Assembly: GCA_947630875.1 (NCBI GenBank)
Contig: CANRJG010000004.1
Coordinates: 1 to 64,000 of the forward strand
Length of the DNA: 64,000 nucleotides
Direction of reading: 5' to 3'
Origin: an uncultured Lachnospiraceae bacterium
GTDB lineage: Bacteria; Bacillota; Clostridia; Lachnospirales; Lachnospiraceae
The translations under genes were made by a program, and so were the position numbers. Below the pieces are notes generated by a model that was not told the origin of the DNA, did not search any database, and saw only the letters and a list, made by a program, of their open reading frames with translations. Below, in pieces: positions 34,051 through 43,919 of the stretch (position 1 is its first letter; each line of letters opens with the position of its first letter).

Positions 34051-34371
34051 ATGAACTGCAAAAGTTTTGACAGACTGATCGGGTCTTTTATCGAAAACAG
34101 AGGAGAAATCAAAGAGTCTGCGGAATTTATCCGGCACATGGACACCTGTGAAAACTGCCGGAAGGATTTTGAAACGGATTTTTACGCCTTCTGGGGCCTG
34201 AAAATGCTGGGAGATCCGGATCTGGACAGTTACGATATCCAGGAGGAAATGAACCGCATGATTACGGACACCCGGACACAGATTAAAAATGATCAGTCCA
34301 TCCGGATTATCATTGCGCTGCTGATTGCGGCGGCCTGCATCATCGTGCTGTTTATTATTTTGAGCCATTAG
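34051..34371 (+). CDS. Zinc-finger (zf-HC2-like) single-pass membrane protein
   Basis: A 106-aa protein with Cys3 and an H-x3-C-x2-C motif (His29, Cys33, Cys36 in HMDTCENC), as in zinc-binding anti-sigma domains, and one C-terminal membrane helix (about 82-104). In the family such proteins hold an ECF sigma factor on the inner face of the membrane; no sigma factor gene is next to it. The extracytoplasmic tail is nearly absent. It may have another partner or function. GGCAGGTGGCAT precedes the ATG. Confidence 0.7.
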   Translation: MNCKSFDRLIGSFIENRGEIKESAEFIRHMDTCENCRKDFETDFYAFWGLKMLGDPDLDSYDIQEEMNRMITDTRTQIKNDQSIRIIIALLIAAACIIVLFIILSH

Positions 34372-34396
34372 TTCTTAAAGAAACGGGAGAACGCTT

Positions 34397-36985
34397 TTGA
34401 AAAAGATAGTTTATTTTGATGGACACAGCGTGCTGAACCGGGCGTTTTACGGAATTTCCACGCTGACCACCACGGACGGCTTTCCTACAAACGCCATATA
34501 CGGATTTCTTGCGATTTTGTTTAAAATCATGGAGGAAGAGCAGCCGGATTATCTGGCCGTGGCCTTTGACGTGCATGTCCCCACCTTCCGCCATCAGATG
34601 TACGACGCCTATAAGGGCACCAGAAAACCCATGCCGGAGGAACTGCACCGGCAGGTGCCGAAGATGAAGGAAGTGCTGCAGGCCATGGGCATTCCGGTGT
34701 TTGAACAGGCCGGATATGAGGCGGACGATCTTATCGGCACCCTGGCGAAAAAAAGCCGGGCGGACGGACTGGAAGTGGTGATTGTGACAGGAGATCGCGA
34801 TCTGCTGCAGCTGGTGGAACCACAGATTCGGGTGAAGCTGGCCAAACCCGTCCGGGGCAATTCCCAGGCGGAGGATTATACCGTCGAAAAGGTACGGGAA
34901 CAATACGGGCTGCTGCCGGAACAGATCATTGATCTGAAAGGGCTGATGGGAGACGCTTCCGACAATATTCCGGGCCTGCCCGGCGTGGGAGAAAAAACCG
35001 CCACGGCGATTTTAAAGAAATTTTCCACCGTGGAAAACGCCTATGCGCATCTGGAGGAGATCACGCCGCCCAAGGCAAAGCGCGCCTTTGAAGAACATTA
35101 CGATATGGCGCGCTTAAGCAAACGGCTGGCCACCATCTGTCTGGAAGCGCCGGTGGCGCCGGATTATGAAGCGCTGCAGTGCAGGGATTATTTTAACGCC
35201 CGGGCTTATCAGCTTTTTAAAGAACTGGAATTCAAGCGGTTTCTGGACCGTTTCGATCAGAAAGATACCAGCCGGGAAGAAACGCTCGTATTTGCACAGG
35301 TGGACAAAGAAACGCTGCTGGATATTATCGGACAAATGAAAGCAGAGGCCGCAGGCATTGCCTTTGCGCAAGGATGGTTTGCGTTGTGCGCGGAAGGAAA
35401 AGGATATATTGCGCAGATCGAAGGGGCAGCGGTTTTGCCGGTGCTCAAAACCCATATACAGTCGGTGACCACTTTCAACAGCCGGGGGCTGATCGACGGC
35501 CTGGGTGTGGAAATCTACGACGGCTGGTTTTTTGACGCCCAGATTGCGGCATATCTGTTAAATCCCATTAAAAATTCCTATGATTACGACGATATTGCCC
35601 GGGATTATCTGAAACTGCAGTGCAAAAGCCGCAAAGAATGGATGGATTTAAAAAAAGCGGCGGACAGGGATGGGGCAGAAGACATCTGCAGGCAGCAGCT
35701 GTCCTGGGAGGCCTTTGTGGCGGATGCCGCCCGCAGGGTTCTGGAAAAAGAACTGGAGACGCTGCAGATGCACGATCTGTTTTATGAGATGGAAATGCCC
35801 CTTTGCGTTTCGCTGCGCTGTATGGAGAAAAAGGGCATCCTGATTCAGCCGGAGGAACTGGTCAGCTACAGCGCGTATTTAAGCGGGCAGCTGGATGCGC
35901 TGCAGGAAAAAATCTACGATGCGGCAGGAGAACGCTTCAACATCAATTCTCCAAAGCAGCTGGGGGAGATTCTGTTTGAAAAACTGCGGCTGCCGGCTTC
36001 GAAAAAAACCAAATCCGGCTATTCCACCGCGGTGGAAGTGCTGGAAAAACTCAAAAACGATTATCCGATTGTGGACGATGTGCTGATTTACCGGCAGTTT
36101 TCGAAATTCAAATCCACCTATTCCGATGCGCTGCCCAGGTTTGTGGCAGAAGATGGGCGGATTCATTCCGATTTTCTGCAGACGGTAACGGCCACCGGCC
36201 GGATTTCCAGCGCCAATCCCAATCTGCAGAATATTCCGGTACGGACGGAGCTGGGACGTTCCATCCGGAAGGTGTTTGTGCCCCGGGAAGGCTGTATTTT
36301 TATCGATGCGGACTATTCGCAGATCGAACTGCGGGTGCTGGCGCATCTGTCCAAAGACGAGGGGCTGATCCAGGCCTTTTACGAGGGAGAGGATATCCAT
36401 AAAAGCACCGCTGCCAAAGTTTTTCACGTGCCGGCATCGGAGGTGACGCCGCTGCAGCGCCGGAATGCGAAGGCGGTCAATTTCGGCATTGTATACGGCA
36501 TCAGCGCTTATGGGCTGAGCCAGGATCTGGGAATCCCGGTGAAAGAGGCAAAGGCGTACATCGAGCAGTATTTCGCCACCTACCCGAAGGTGGAGCAGTT
36601 TTTGAAAAATATTGTGGCGTCCACGAAGGAAACGGGGTATTCCTATACCATGTTTCACAGGAGAAGGCCGGTACCGGAGATCCATGCAGCCAATGCGGTG
36701 CAGCGGGGATTCGGCGAGCGGATCGCCATGAATTCTCCGGTGCAGGGCAGTGCGGCGGACATTATGAAACTGGCCATGAATGCGGTGCACAAAGAATTGA
36801 AAAAACGGGGGCTGAAATCGGCCATTGTCCTGCAGGTGCATGACGAGCTGCTGGTGGAGGCGCCTTTGGAAGAAGCGGATGAAGTTTCCGCAATCTTAAA
36901 AGAAAAAATGGAGAGTGCCTGCAGCCTTGCGGTGCCGCTGGTGGCGGAGCTGCAGCGGGGCAGCAGCTGGTACGAGACAAAGTGA
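34397..36985 (+). CDS. polA: DNA polymerase I
   Basis: An 862-aa polymerase: 5'-3' exonuclease/flap domain (1-290; GDRDLLQLV, GLPGVGEKTA), a degenerate 3'-5' exonuclease domain (about 300-480, in which the DxE metal motif is not seen at its expected place) and the polymerase domain with DYSQIELR (motif A), RRNAKAVNFGIVYG (motif B) and QVHDELL (motif C). It acts in Okazaki fragment processing and repair. The start is TTG 34397 (MKKIVYF) after ACGGGAGAACG. Its stop overlaps the coaE start by one base. Confidence 0.97.
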   Translation: MKKIVYFDGHSVLNRAFYGISTLTTTDGFPTNAIYGFLAILFKIMEEEQPDYLAVAFDVHVPTFRHQMYDAYKGTRKPMPEELHRQVPKMKEVLQAMGIPVFEQAGYEADDLIGTLAKKSRADGLEVVIVTGDRDLLQLVEPQIRVKLAKPVRGNSQAEDYTVEKVREQYGLLPEQIIDLKGLMGDASDNIPGLPGVGEKTATAILKKFSTVENAYAHLEEITPPKAKRAFEEHYDMARLSKRLATICLEAPVAPDYEALQCRDYFNARAYQLFKELEFKRFLDRFDQKDTSREETLVFAQVDKETLLDIIGQMKAEAAGIAFAQGWFALCAEGKGYIAQIEGAAVLPVLKTHIQSVTTFNSRGLIDGLGVEIYDGWFFDAQIAAYLLNPIKNSYDYDDIARDYLKLQCKSRKEWMDLKKAADRDGAEDICRQQLSWEAFVADAARRVLEKELETLQMHDLFYEMEMPLCVSLRCMEKKGILIQPEELVSYSAYLSGQLDALQEKIYDAAGERFNINSPKQLGEILFEKLRLPASKKTKSGYSTAVEVLEKLKNDYPIVDDVLIYRQFSKFKSTYSDALPRFVAEDGRIHSDFLQTVTATGRISSANPNLQNIPVRTELGRSIRKVFVPREGCIFIDADYSQIELRVLAHLSKDEGLIQAFYEGEDIHKSTAAKVFHVPASEVTPLQRRNAKAVNFGIVYGISAYGLSQDLGIPVKEAKAYIEQYFATYPKVEQFLKNIVASTKETGYSYTMFHRRRPVPEIHAANAVQRGFGERIAMNSPVQGSAADIMKLAMNAVHKELKKRGLKSAIVLQVHDELLVEAPLEEADEVSAILKEKMESACSLAVPLVAELQRGSSWYETK

Positions 36986-37593
36986 TGCAGATCATCGGAA
37001 TTACCGGCGGCGTCGGCAGCGGAAAAAGCACGGTGCTGCGGTACATTGAAGAAATATGGGGGCTGCCTGTACTCTGTGCGGACGAGATCGGAAGAGCCGT
37101 ACAACAGCGCGGTGAAGAAGGGTATCGCCGGATCGTGGAAGCTTTCGGCAGCGAAGTGGTGGCAGCGGACGGCGAACTGAACCGGCCGCAGCTGGCCAAA
37201 GTCATCTATGGGAGCAACGATAAACGAAAGGCACTGGAGGCCATTGTGCACCCCCTGGTGCGGAAACGGATCGAGGCGGAAATCGCGGCGGCAAAGGAAC
37301 GGCAGGTTTTTTGCCTGCTGATCGAGTCGGCCATTTTGATCGAAGCCGGACTGGATGCGCTGTGTGACGAGCTCTGGCTGGTGCGGTCGGAACTTCCGGT
37401 ACGCATCGGACGGCTGATGCAGGACCGGGGATATACGAAAGAGCGCTGCGAAGCGATCATTCGCGCGCAGCTGCCGGAGGAAGCATTTGTCCGCCGCTGC
37501 AGGGTTTGTATTGACAACAACGCGGATTTATCGCATACTTTTGCGCAGATCGACAGGGAATTAAACAGATTAAAGGAAAAAGAACAGGTATGA
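36985..37593 (+). CDS. coaE: Dephospho-CoA kinase
   Basis: A 202-aa kinase for the last step of coenzyme A synthesis, with Walker A GGVGSGKS at residues 8-15, DEIGR and HPLVRKRIE as in CoaE. ATG 36985 is taken rather than GTG 36982; it overlaps the polA stop (TGATG). polA-coaE adjacency is common in Firmicutes. It overlaps the next gene by 4 bases. Confidence 0.95.
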   Translation: MQIIGITGGVGSGKSTVLRYIEEIWGLPVLCADEIGRAVQQRGEEGYRRIVEAFGSEVVAADGELNRPQLAKVIYGSNDKRKALEAIVHPLVRKRIEAEIAAAKERQVFCLLIESAILIEAGLDALCDELWLVRSELPVRIGRLMQDRGYTKERCEAIIRAQLPEEAFVRRCRVCIDNNADLSHTFAQIDRELNRLKEKEQV

Positions 37594-38375
37594 AATTATG
37601 CAGTCTGGCAAGCGGCAGCAGAGGCAACGCCGCTTATCTGACCCATGAAGACCGGCATTTTCTCATCGACGCCGGCATCAGCAAAAAGAATATTGAAACC
37701 CAGCTGGAACAGCTGGAAAGCAGTGCGGACAAGATCAATGCCATACTGATCACCCATGAGCACATTGATCATATCCGGGGACTGGGCGCCTTCCTGCGAA
37801 AATATCCGGTGCCGGTGTATCTGACGGCAGGCACCTGGGAAGCTGTCCGGAAAAGCAGCTGCCTGGGCCGGGTGGACGAAGGATTGTTTACCGTCATTGA
37901 AAGCGGAACGGATTTTGAGATTGCGGGGATTTGCATCCGGGCCATTGCCACGGATCACGATGCGGCGGAACCGGTGGCGTACCGTTTCAGTACGGCGGAA
38001 GGCGCGCTGGCCGTGATCACGGATCTGGGTACATATGACGAACATACGATACAGGCCTTTCGGGGCATCCGGGGCGGGATTATTGAGGCAAACCATGATA
38101 TCCGTATGCTGGAAATGGGCCCCTATCCCTACGCGCTGAAGCTGCGGATTCTGGGGAAAAACGGGCATCTGTCCAACGAGGCCTGCGCCGGGCTGATTCA
38201 CGCTTTGGACGCAGGGGGATTGTCCCAGGTGATTCTGGGGCATTTAAGCATGGAAAACAATCTGCCGGATATCGCGTATGAAACGGTGAAACAGGAACTG
38301 CAGGCGGAAGGAGACGTGCTGCCTGAAATTCATGTGGCCGGACAGTACGCGCATTCCGCATGGATCAGTATATGA
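37590..38375 (+). CDS. MBL-fold metallohydrolase (YycJ/WalJ-like)
   Basis: A 261-aa metallo-beta-lactamase-fold protein beginning MKLCSLASGSRGNAAYL, the mark of the YycJ/WalJ group, with the metal motif THEHIDH near residues 55-61, ATDHDAAEP and HLSMENN further on. Relatives are candidate exonucleases or phosphodiesterases. The ATG overlaps the coaE stop by 4 bases. Confidence 0.88.
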   Translation: MKLCSLASGSRGNAAYLTHEDRHFLIDAGISKKNIETQLEQLESSADKINAILITHEHIDHIRGLGAFLRKYPVPVYLTAGTWEAVRKSSCLGRVDEGLFTVIESGTDFEIAGICIRAIATDHDAAEPVAYRFSTAEGALAVITDLGTYDEHTIQAFRGIRGGIIEANHDIRMLEMGPYPYALKLRILGKNGHLSNEACAGLIHALDAGGLSQVILGHLSMENNLPDIAYETVKQELQAEGDVLPEIHVAGQYAHSAWISI

Positions 38376-38457
38376 GGCGGAAGACATTCCGACGACAGGG
38401 CAGGGGCGCTTTCTAAAGGCGCGCATGCCGTTACTTGCATATATAAGGAGAACAGAG

Positions 38458-38730
38458 ATGAAAAAAATCATTATCACCGTGGTAGGACTGGATACCGTGG
38501 GAATCATTGCGAAAGTCTGCACCTATCTGGCGGAGCATCAGATCAATATTCTGGACATTTCCCAGACCATTGTGGCGGATTACTTCAATATGATGATGAT
38601 TGTGGATATGGCGAAGGCAGACGTAGGGTTCGACGCCATGGCGGAAAACCTGAAAAAGGCCGGTGAAGAAATGGGCCTGATCATCCGCTGCCAGCGGGAA
38701 GAAATATTTACGAGTATGCACAGGATCTAG
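38458..38730 (+). CDS. ACT-domain protein (UPF0237)
   Basis: A 90-aa single ACT domain ([33 protein letters not shown]), the fold used for small-molecule sensing. It belongs to the UPF0237 group, whose gene nearly always precedes a PFL/UPF0210 gene, as here (13 bases apart). ATG 38458 follows AAGGAGAACAG; the longer form would overlap the MBL gene and is not needed. Role unknown. Confidence 0.93.
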   Translation: MKKIIITVVGLDTVGIIAKVCTYLAEHQINILDISQTIVADYFNMMMIVDMAKADVGFDAMAENLKKAGEEMGLIIRCQREEIFTSMHRI

Positions 38731-38743
38731 GAGGACGGACGCT

Positions 38744-40108
38744 TTGATCAATTTATTGGAAGTCAATGAAACGAACCAGATGATCAGTCAGGAAAATCTG
38801 GACGTGAGAACCATTACCATGGGCATCAGCCTCCTGGACTGTATCGATGCTTCGACGGAAGCGGTCTGTGAAAAAGTGTATCGGAAAATCCGGACAAAAG
38901 CGGCAAGGCTTGTGGCCACCGGGCAGGAAATTGAGGCGGAATTCGGGATTCCGGTGGTGAATAAGCGGATTTCGGTGACGCCGGTTTCCTTAATTGGCGG
39001 GTCCTGCTGCCGCAGGGCGGCGGACTTTGTAAAGATTGCAAAGACTTTGGATCAGGCTGCGAAGGATGTGGGCGTGAATTTTATCGGCGGATATTCCGCG
39101 CTGGTGACCAAGGGCATGACCCCGGCGGAACGGCTTCTGATCGAATCCATTCCGGAAGCGCTGGCCGCGACGGAACGGGTCTGCGCTTCCGTCAACGTTG
39201 GTTCCACCAAGTCCGGCATCAATATGGATGCGGTGCGGCTGATGGGAACCGTGATTCATCAGACCGCGGAGAAGACAAAGGAGGCGGACTCCATCGGCTG
39301 CGCCAAGCTGGTGGTGTTCTGCAATGCGCCGGACGACAACCCCTTTATGGCCGGGGCTTTTCACGGCGTGACCCAGGAAGATACGGTGATTCATGTGGGC
39401 GTCAGCGGCCCCGGCGTGGTGCGCCACGCGCTGCATGTCAATCAGGACGCAGATTTTGAATCTCTCTGCGAAACCATCAAAAAAACCGCATTTAAAATCA
39501 CGCGGGTCGGTCAGCTGGTGGCGAAGGAAGCCTCCCGGCGGCTGAACGTACCCTTCGGTATCGTGGATCTGTCTCTGGCGCCTACGCCGGCGGTGGGAGA
39601 CAGCGTTGCGGAAATTCTGGAAGAAATCGGCGTGGAGTATGCGGGAGCGCCCGGCACCACCGCCGCCCTGGCACTGCTGAATGACCAGGTAAAAAAAGGC
39701 GGGATTATGGCCAGCTCCTATGTAGGCGGGTTAAGCGGCGCGTTTATTCCTTTAAGCGAGGATCACGCCATGACGGAAGCCGCCCTTGCAGGCGCGCTGA
39801 ATCTGGAAAAACTGGAAGCCATGACCTGTGTCTGTTCGGTGGGCCTGGATATGATCGCGGTACCGGGAGATACGAAAGAAAGTACCATTTCCGGCATCAT
39901 TGCGGATGAAATGGCCATCGGTATGATCAATCAGAAGACCACGGCGGTCCGGCTGATTCCGGTGATCGGGAAAACCGTAGGAGACACCGCCCGATTCGGC
40001 GGGCTTCTGGGAGAAGCGCCGGTGATTGCGGTAAATCCCTTCTCCTGTGAAAAACTGATCGCGCGGAAGGGGACTATTCCCGCGCCGGTGCACAGCTTTA
40101 AGAATTAA
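38744..40108 (+). CDS. PFL-family protein (UPF0210/DUF711)
   Basis: A 454-aa cytosolic protein of the UPF0210 family, distantly related to glycyl-radical enzymes (PFL) but without the glycyl-radical loop. Blocks: [49 protein letters not shown]. The start is TTG 38744 (MINLLE) after TAGGAGGACGG. It pairs with the upstream ACT protein; the ligand and reaction are unknown. It is followed by a strong two-way terminator. Confidence 0.93.
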   Translation: MINLLEVNETNQMISQENLDVRTITMGISLLDCIDASTEAVCEKVYRKIRTKAARLVATGQEIEAEFGIPVVNKRISVTPVSLIGGSCCRRAADFVKIAKTLDQAAKDVGVNFIGGYSALVTKGMTPAERLLIESIPEALAATERVCASVNVGSTKSGINMDAVRLMGTVIHQTAEKTKEADSIGCAKLVVFCNAPDDNPFMAGAFHGVTQEDTVIHVGVSGPGVVRHALHVNQDADFESLCETIKKTAFKITRVGQLVAKEASRRLNVPFGIVDLSLAPTPAVGDSVAEILEEIGVEYAGAPGTTAALALLNDQVKKGGIMASSYVGGLSGAFIPLSEDHAMTEAALAGALNLEKLEAMTCVCSVGLDMIAVPGDTKESTISGIIADEMAIGMINQKTTAVRLIPVIGKTVGDTARFGGLLGEAPVIAVNPFSCEKLIARKGTIPAPVHSFKN

Positions 40109-40143
40109 CAGGCTTGATAAAAGATTTAAATTTGTGACATGTA

Positions 40144-40175
40144 AAAATCCCGGCAGTGTTTACTGCCGGGATTTT
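40144..40175. terminator. Bidirectional terminator between PFL gene and SASP gene
   Basis: AAAATCCCGGCAGT/ACTGCCGGGATTTT with a GTTT loop: a 14-bp perfect stem with T-runs on both strands, serving the convergent plus-strand PFL and minus-strand SASP genes. Confidence 0.92.
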
Positions 40176-40185
40176 GACTGTCGGA

Positions 40186-40383
40186 TTACTGCTGTCCAGC
40201 CATGCTGCGTTCCTGTGCTTCGATCATTTTCTTAACCATTCCGCCACCGACGCTGCCGGCTTCTCTGGATGTTAATTCCCCGTTGTAACCATCTTTCAGG
40301 TTGACACCGAGTTCTGAAGCAACTTCCATTTTAAAACGATTCATCGCACTCTTGGCTTCGGGTACATTCGTTTTATTTGTCAT
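40186..40383 (-). CDS. Alpha/beta-type small acid-soluble spore protein
   Basis: A 65-aa SASP that coats forespore DNA and is degraded at germination. The conserved core is clear: FKMEVASELGV with the GPR protease site, and SREAGSVGGGMVKKMIE. The start is the ATG ending at 40383: GGAGGTG lies 6 bases before it, not before the ATG three codons upstream. CATAATA (complement of 40403-40409) fits the forespore sigma-G -10 CATNNTA, though the -35 is weak. The first minus-strand gene in the window. Confidence 0.95.
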   Translation of the reverse strand: MTNKTNVPEAKSAMNRFKMEVASELGVNLKDGYNGELTSREAGSVGGGMVKKMIEAQERSMAGQQ

Positions 40384-40459
40384 GTTTATCACCTCCGAAG
40401 TGTATTATGGACAAATAAAACGTTTTTATGATGGTAATTAATTGCAGTCAGTTTTCGAC

Positions 40460-42244
40460 TTATAAAACCGCTTTTGTGTTTTCTTTCAGCCAGTCTTTTT
40501 CTTCTTCGTTCAGCAGCGGCGAAAGTTTTTCATAAACCAGTTTATGATAATCGTTCAGCCAGATTTTTTCCTGTTCGTTTAAAAGCGAAGGATTGATGCA
40601 GCGCAGATCGATGGGCACGTAGGTCAGCGGTTCGAAGCCGAGAAACGTGCCGAAGGCATTTTCACAGATTTTTTTGCAAAGCAGCATATTTTCCGTGCGG
40701 ATACCGTAGGCGTTTTCAATATAAATACCCGGTTCGTCGCTGGTGATCATTCCCGGCCGCAGGACGCAGACGCCGTTTTTCGGAATGCGTTTGTTGATAT
40801 TCACCGGTCCTTCATGGACGTTCAGACAGTAGCCGATGCCGTGCCCGGTGCCGTGGTTGTAATCTTTGTGCGCCTGCCAGAGGGCTTCTCTGGCCAGAAT
40901 ATCCAGATTGACGCCGCTGCAGCCTTCCGGGAAAACGGCGTTCTGCAGATGCAGCGTCCCTTTTAACACAAGGGTAAAATCATTTTTGAAGGCTTCGGAA
41001 ACTTCACCGCCCAGGGAAAAGGTTCTGGTGACGTCCGTAGTGCCGTAAAGGTACTGCCCGCCGGAATCCACCAGCAGCGTGCCTGTGGCCGCAATGGGTT
41101 TTGCGCTTTCTTTTTCGGCACTGTAATGGATAATGGCGCCGTTTTCCTGATAGCCGCAGATGGTGGAAAAAGAAATTTCCAGAAAATCATCGCTTTTTGC
41201 CCGGATGGAATCCAGCGTCTGGCCTGCCTGATATTCGTCCAGATTCCCGGTTTTGGCGGCTTCTTCGATCCAGCGAAGGAAGCGCACCATGGCGGCGCCG
41301 TCCAGACAGTTGGCATGCCGGAGGTTTTCGATTTCCGTTTTATTTTTGACGGCTTTCTGCAGGCTGACTGGATCGTCAATGAAAACAAGCTCGCCTTTTT
41401 CTTTCAGATAAGAACAGACTGCGTAGTTAATGCTGTTTTCATCACAGTAAATTTTTTCATATTGTTTCGTAAAAAATGTGCAGACTGCGTCATAATCGCA
41501 GATTTCTACCGGCAGCGCCGCCAGATAGGCTTTCAGATCCTCCGACAGCTGGGCGGGATTGACAAAGAGCACGCTGCGGTCGGGTTCCATATAAAAATAA
41601 GAATAGAACACCGGATTGTAGTCAATATCTGATCCCCGGAGGTTCAACAGCCAGGCAATGCTGTCCAGTGCTGAAAGGAAATATGCGTCCTTTGCAGACA
41701 GCTGCAGCGCTTCCTTCAGCTGCTGCAGTTTTTCGGCGGCGCTTTGTCCGGCATAGCGTTCCTCCAGCAGGAAAATGGGACGGGCCGGTTTGGCGGGACG
41801 ATCCTGCCAGAGCCGGGCGGCATAGTCAAAATCCGCTTTTAATACCGCCTTTTTTTTGGCAGCAATTTCAGCAAGGCTTTTGCCCTCCGCGGCGGAAACA
41901 CAGGAACCGTTGATGCCCAGTACCATGCCTTCTTTCAAATAGGAAGAGACAAATTCTTCCGGCGTGGGCACCCCTTTTTCACCGGATTTCTGCAGTTGTA
42001 CGCCGGAGTCTGCCAGCTGCGCCGCAGCCTGCAGAAAATACCGGCCGTCGGTCCAGAGAAACGCCTCCTCTGTGGTTACCACCACTGTCGCGGCGGAGCC
42101 GGTGAAGCCGGTGAGGTAATCCCGGTATTTAAAGTGATCGCTGATGTATTCGCTGTTGTGGGGATCCGTAGAACAGATCAGGCAGACATCGATCTGTTCC
42201 TGTTTCATTTCATTTTGCAGTGCAAGCAATCGTTGGTTTTTCAT
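40460..42244 (-). CDS. Xaa-Pro aminopeptidase (M24B family)
   Basis: A 594-aa metallopeptidase of the three-domain (eukaryote-like) aminopeptidase P type: two creatinase-like N-terminal domains and a pita-bread C-terminal domain. The metal ligands are visible in VDSGGQYLYGTTDVTRTF (two Asp), HGTGHGIGY (His), TSDEPGIY (Glu) and RTENM (Glu). It removes the first residue before proline. The start ending at 42244 is favoured over 42259 as AAGGAGAATGA lies just before it. It begins one base after the apbE stop, so both form an operon. Confidence 0.94.
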   Translation of the reverse strand: MKNQRLLALQNEMKQEQIDVCLICSTDPHNSEYISDHFKYRDYLTGFTGSAATVVVTTEEAFLWTDGRYFLQAAAQLADSGVQLQKSGEKGVPTPEEFVSSYLKEGMVLGINGSCVSAAEGKSLAEIAAKKKAVLKADFDYAARLWQDRPAKPARPIFLLEERYAGQSAAEKLQQLKEALQLSAKDAYFLSALDSIAWLLNLRGSDIDYNPVFYSYFYMEPDRSVLFVNPAQLSEDLKAYLAALPVEICDYDAVCTFFTKQYEKIYCDENSINYAVCSYLKEKGELVFIDDPVSLQKAVKNKTEIENLRHANCLDGAAMVRFLRWIEEAAKTGNLDEYQAGQTLDSIRAKSDDFLEISFSTICGYQENGAIIHYSAEKESAKPIAATGTLLVDSGGQYLYGTTDVTRTFSLGGEVSEAFKNDFTLVLKGTLHLQNAVFPEGCSGVNLDILAREALWQAHKDYNHGTGHGIGYCLNVHEGPVNINKRIPKNGVCVLRPGMITSDEPGIYIENAYGIRTENMLLCKKICENAFGTFLGFEPLTYVPIDLRCINPSLLNEQEKIWLNDYHKLVYEKLSPLLNEEEKDWLKENTKAVL

Positions 42245-42245
42245 T

Positions 42246-43244
42246 TCATTCTCCTTCATTTGTTATAGCAGGATCTGTTATAGAGGGATCGCTGTATATG
42301 ATTTCATTGTTTTCTGTGATGAAAATGGCTTCCAGTCCCGGCGTCCGGCGAATCAGATCCAGGGCCTTTTCTTTGCCAAGCAGAATGCAGACGGTGCTGT
42401 AGGCGTCGCCTGTGGCCGGATCGTCGCAGAGAATGGTGGCGCTGTAAAGATCGGTTTCGGCACTGTATCCGGTGGACGGATCCAAAATGTGATGATAAAG
42501 CGTTCCATCCTGCCGGAAATACCGCTGGTATACGCCGGCCGTAATGACCGACTGACCGGATACGGAAAGAGATACGGCTGCTTCGTTTGCATCGCCGAAG
42601 GGCTGAATGCCGATGCGGAAAGCTTCGCCGTCTGGTTTGCTGCCGATGATGACGATATTGCCGCCAAAATCCAGTATAGCGCTTTCCACGCCCTGTTCCA
42701 CCAGAAAATCACGCATTTTTCCGGCAATATAGCCTTTTGCCACCGCGCCGAAGTCCAGTTTCGCGGTTTCGGAAGCAAGGCATGCGGTATCGTCTTTCAG
42801 GATCAGCGCGTTTGCATCGACGGAAGCAGCCGCTTCCTGTATAGCCTCCGCCGCCGGCACGGGATTATCCGGCAATGGTTCATGGAAATTCCAGAGACCG
42901 GTAAGGGCGCCGATGGTGCAGTCCAGTTTTTCTTCCGAAGCATCATAAAGCGACTGATACATTTCAATGATTTCTCTGGTTTCCGGGGCAATGGGCACAT
43001 AGGAAAACCGGGCGTTTTCCAGCCGGCTGATGTCGCCATCCGGGGACGTTTTGCTCAGCAGGTCTTCATAGGCATGGCAGCGTGCAAATACTTCATCAAT
43101 CCATTTTTCGTCTTTCTGCCGGTAAACCGTGACGGATATATAGGTGTCCATGCAAAAATCTGTTTTTTTCACCGGCCGGTCCGCCCCGCAGCCCGCGCAG
43201 AGGACGATCATGAAAAAAAACAGAACTATATATCTTCGCTTCAT
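42246..43244 (-). CDS. apbE: FAD:protein FMN transferase ApbE, lipoprotein
   Basis: A 332-aa enzyme attaching FMN to flavoproteins on the outer face of the membrane, for example in the Rnf or Nqr complexes. It starts with a lipoprotein signal peptide ending in the lipobox LCAGC and carries MDTYISVTVY, FGAVAKGYIAGKM and HHILDPSTGY of the ApbE family. The start at 43244 (MKRRYIV) gives a compact signal peptide; 11 more upstream codons (to 43277) are open. A sigma-A promoter overlaps that upstream segment, supporting the shorter form. Confidence 0.92.
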   Translation of the reverse strand: MKRRYIVLFFFMIVLCAGCGADRPVKKTDFCMDTYISVTVYRQKDEKWIDEVFARCHAYEDLLSKTSPDGDISRLENARFSYVPIAPETREIIEMYQSLYDASEEKLDCTIGALTGLWNFHEPLPDNPVPAAEAIQEAAASVDANALILKDDTACLASETAKLDFGAVAKGYIAGKMRDFLVEQGVESAILDFGGNIVIIGSKPDGEAFRIGIQPFGDANEAAVSLSVSGQSVITAGVYQRYFRQDGTLYHHILDPSTGYSAETDLYSATILCDDPATGDAYSTVCILLGKEKALDLIRRTPGLEAIFITENNEIIYSDPSITDPAITNEGE

Positions 43245-43282
43245 GGCGCTTCGCTCCGTATTCCAATATTTTTTCATAGCTT

Positions 43283-43311
43283 AGCATACCTTTTTTTTAT
43301 TGTATTTACAA
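43283..43311 (-). promoter_or_regulatory. Promoter of apbE operon
   Basis: On the minus strand TTGTAA (complement of 43306-43311) and TATGCT (complement of 43283-43288) are spaced by 17 bases, ahead of apbE. Confidence 0.6.
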
Positions 43312-43328
43312 GCGGTCTCTGTTAAACT
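43300..43328 (+). promoter_or_regulatory. Promoter of DJ-1 family gene
   Basis: TTGTAT at 43300-43305 and TAAACT at 43323-43328, 17 bases apart. Its -35 lies next to the -35 of the divergent apbE promoter. Confidence 0.45.
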
Positions 43329-43355
43329 GTTGAAAGAAAGGAAGGCGTACAGACC

Positions 43356-43919
43356 ATGAAAAAGATATGTATGATACTGGCAGCGGGATTTGAAGAAATC
43401 GAAGCGCTGACCGTAGTGGATAATGTAAGGAGAGCAGGCATCGAAATCACGACGGCATCATTGCGTGAGATACCGCTGGTGGAAGGGTCTCATGGCATTC
43501 AGGTCATGGCGGATGCCACACTGGAAAACGTAGACGTTACGGACTATGACATGCTGGTGCTGCCAGGCGGCGGAAAGGGCACCGAAAATCTGGCGGCAGC
43601 GCCGCAGGTGAAAGAAGCGCTGGACAAAATGCAGGAACACGACAGATATATTGCGGCCATCTGCGCCGCTCCCAGCGTACTGGGCAAGTACGGACTGCTG
43701 AAAGGGGAAACGGCCTGCTGCTATCCGGGTTTTGAAGACAAACTGACCGGGGCCCATGTGGTTTATGAAAACACCGTCCGGGACGGAAAGATCATTACCG
43801 GACGCGCCATGGGCGCAGCCATGGATTTTTCCCTGAAAATTATTGAAACGCTGGAAGGAAAAGCAGCCGCGGACAAGGTTGCAGCCGGTATACTTTATAA
43901 GTCGGGAACGGAGAAATGA
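43356..43919 (+). CDS. DJ-1/YajL family protein
   Basis: A 187-aa protein of the DJ-1/ThiJ/PfpI superfamily: AAGFEEIEALTVVDNVRRAGI at the N-terminus, the nucleophile elbow AICAAPSVL with Cys near 106, and the glutamate in GFEEIE. Family members act as glyoxalases, chaperones or protein repair factors in the cytosol. GAAAGGAAGG precedes the start. It overlaps the next gene by 4 bases. Confidence 0.92.
   Translation: MKKICMILAAGFEEIEALTVVDNVRRAGIEITTASLREIPLVEGSHGIQVMADATLENVDVTDYDMLVLPGGGKGTENLAAAPQVKEALDKMQEHDRYIAAICAAPSVLGKYGLLKGETACCYPGFEDKLTGAHVVYENTVRDGKIITGRAMGAAMDFSLKIIETLEGKAAADKVAAGILYKSGTEK

Noticed and set aside
42144..43325. A 393-codon plus-strand frame
   Set aside because: It is antisense to apbE and the aminopeptidase gene start; both minus-strand genes have clear motifs, ribosome binding sites and a promoter.
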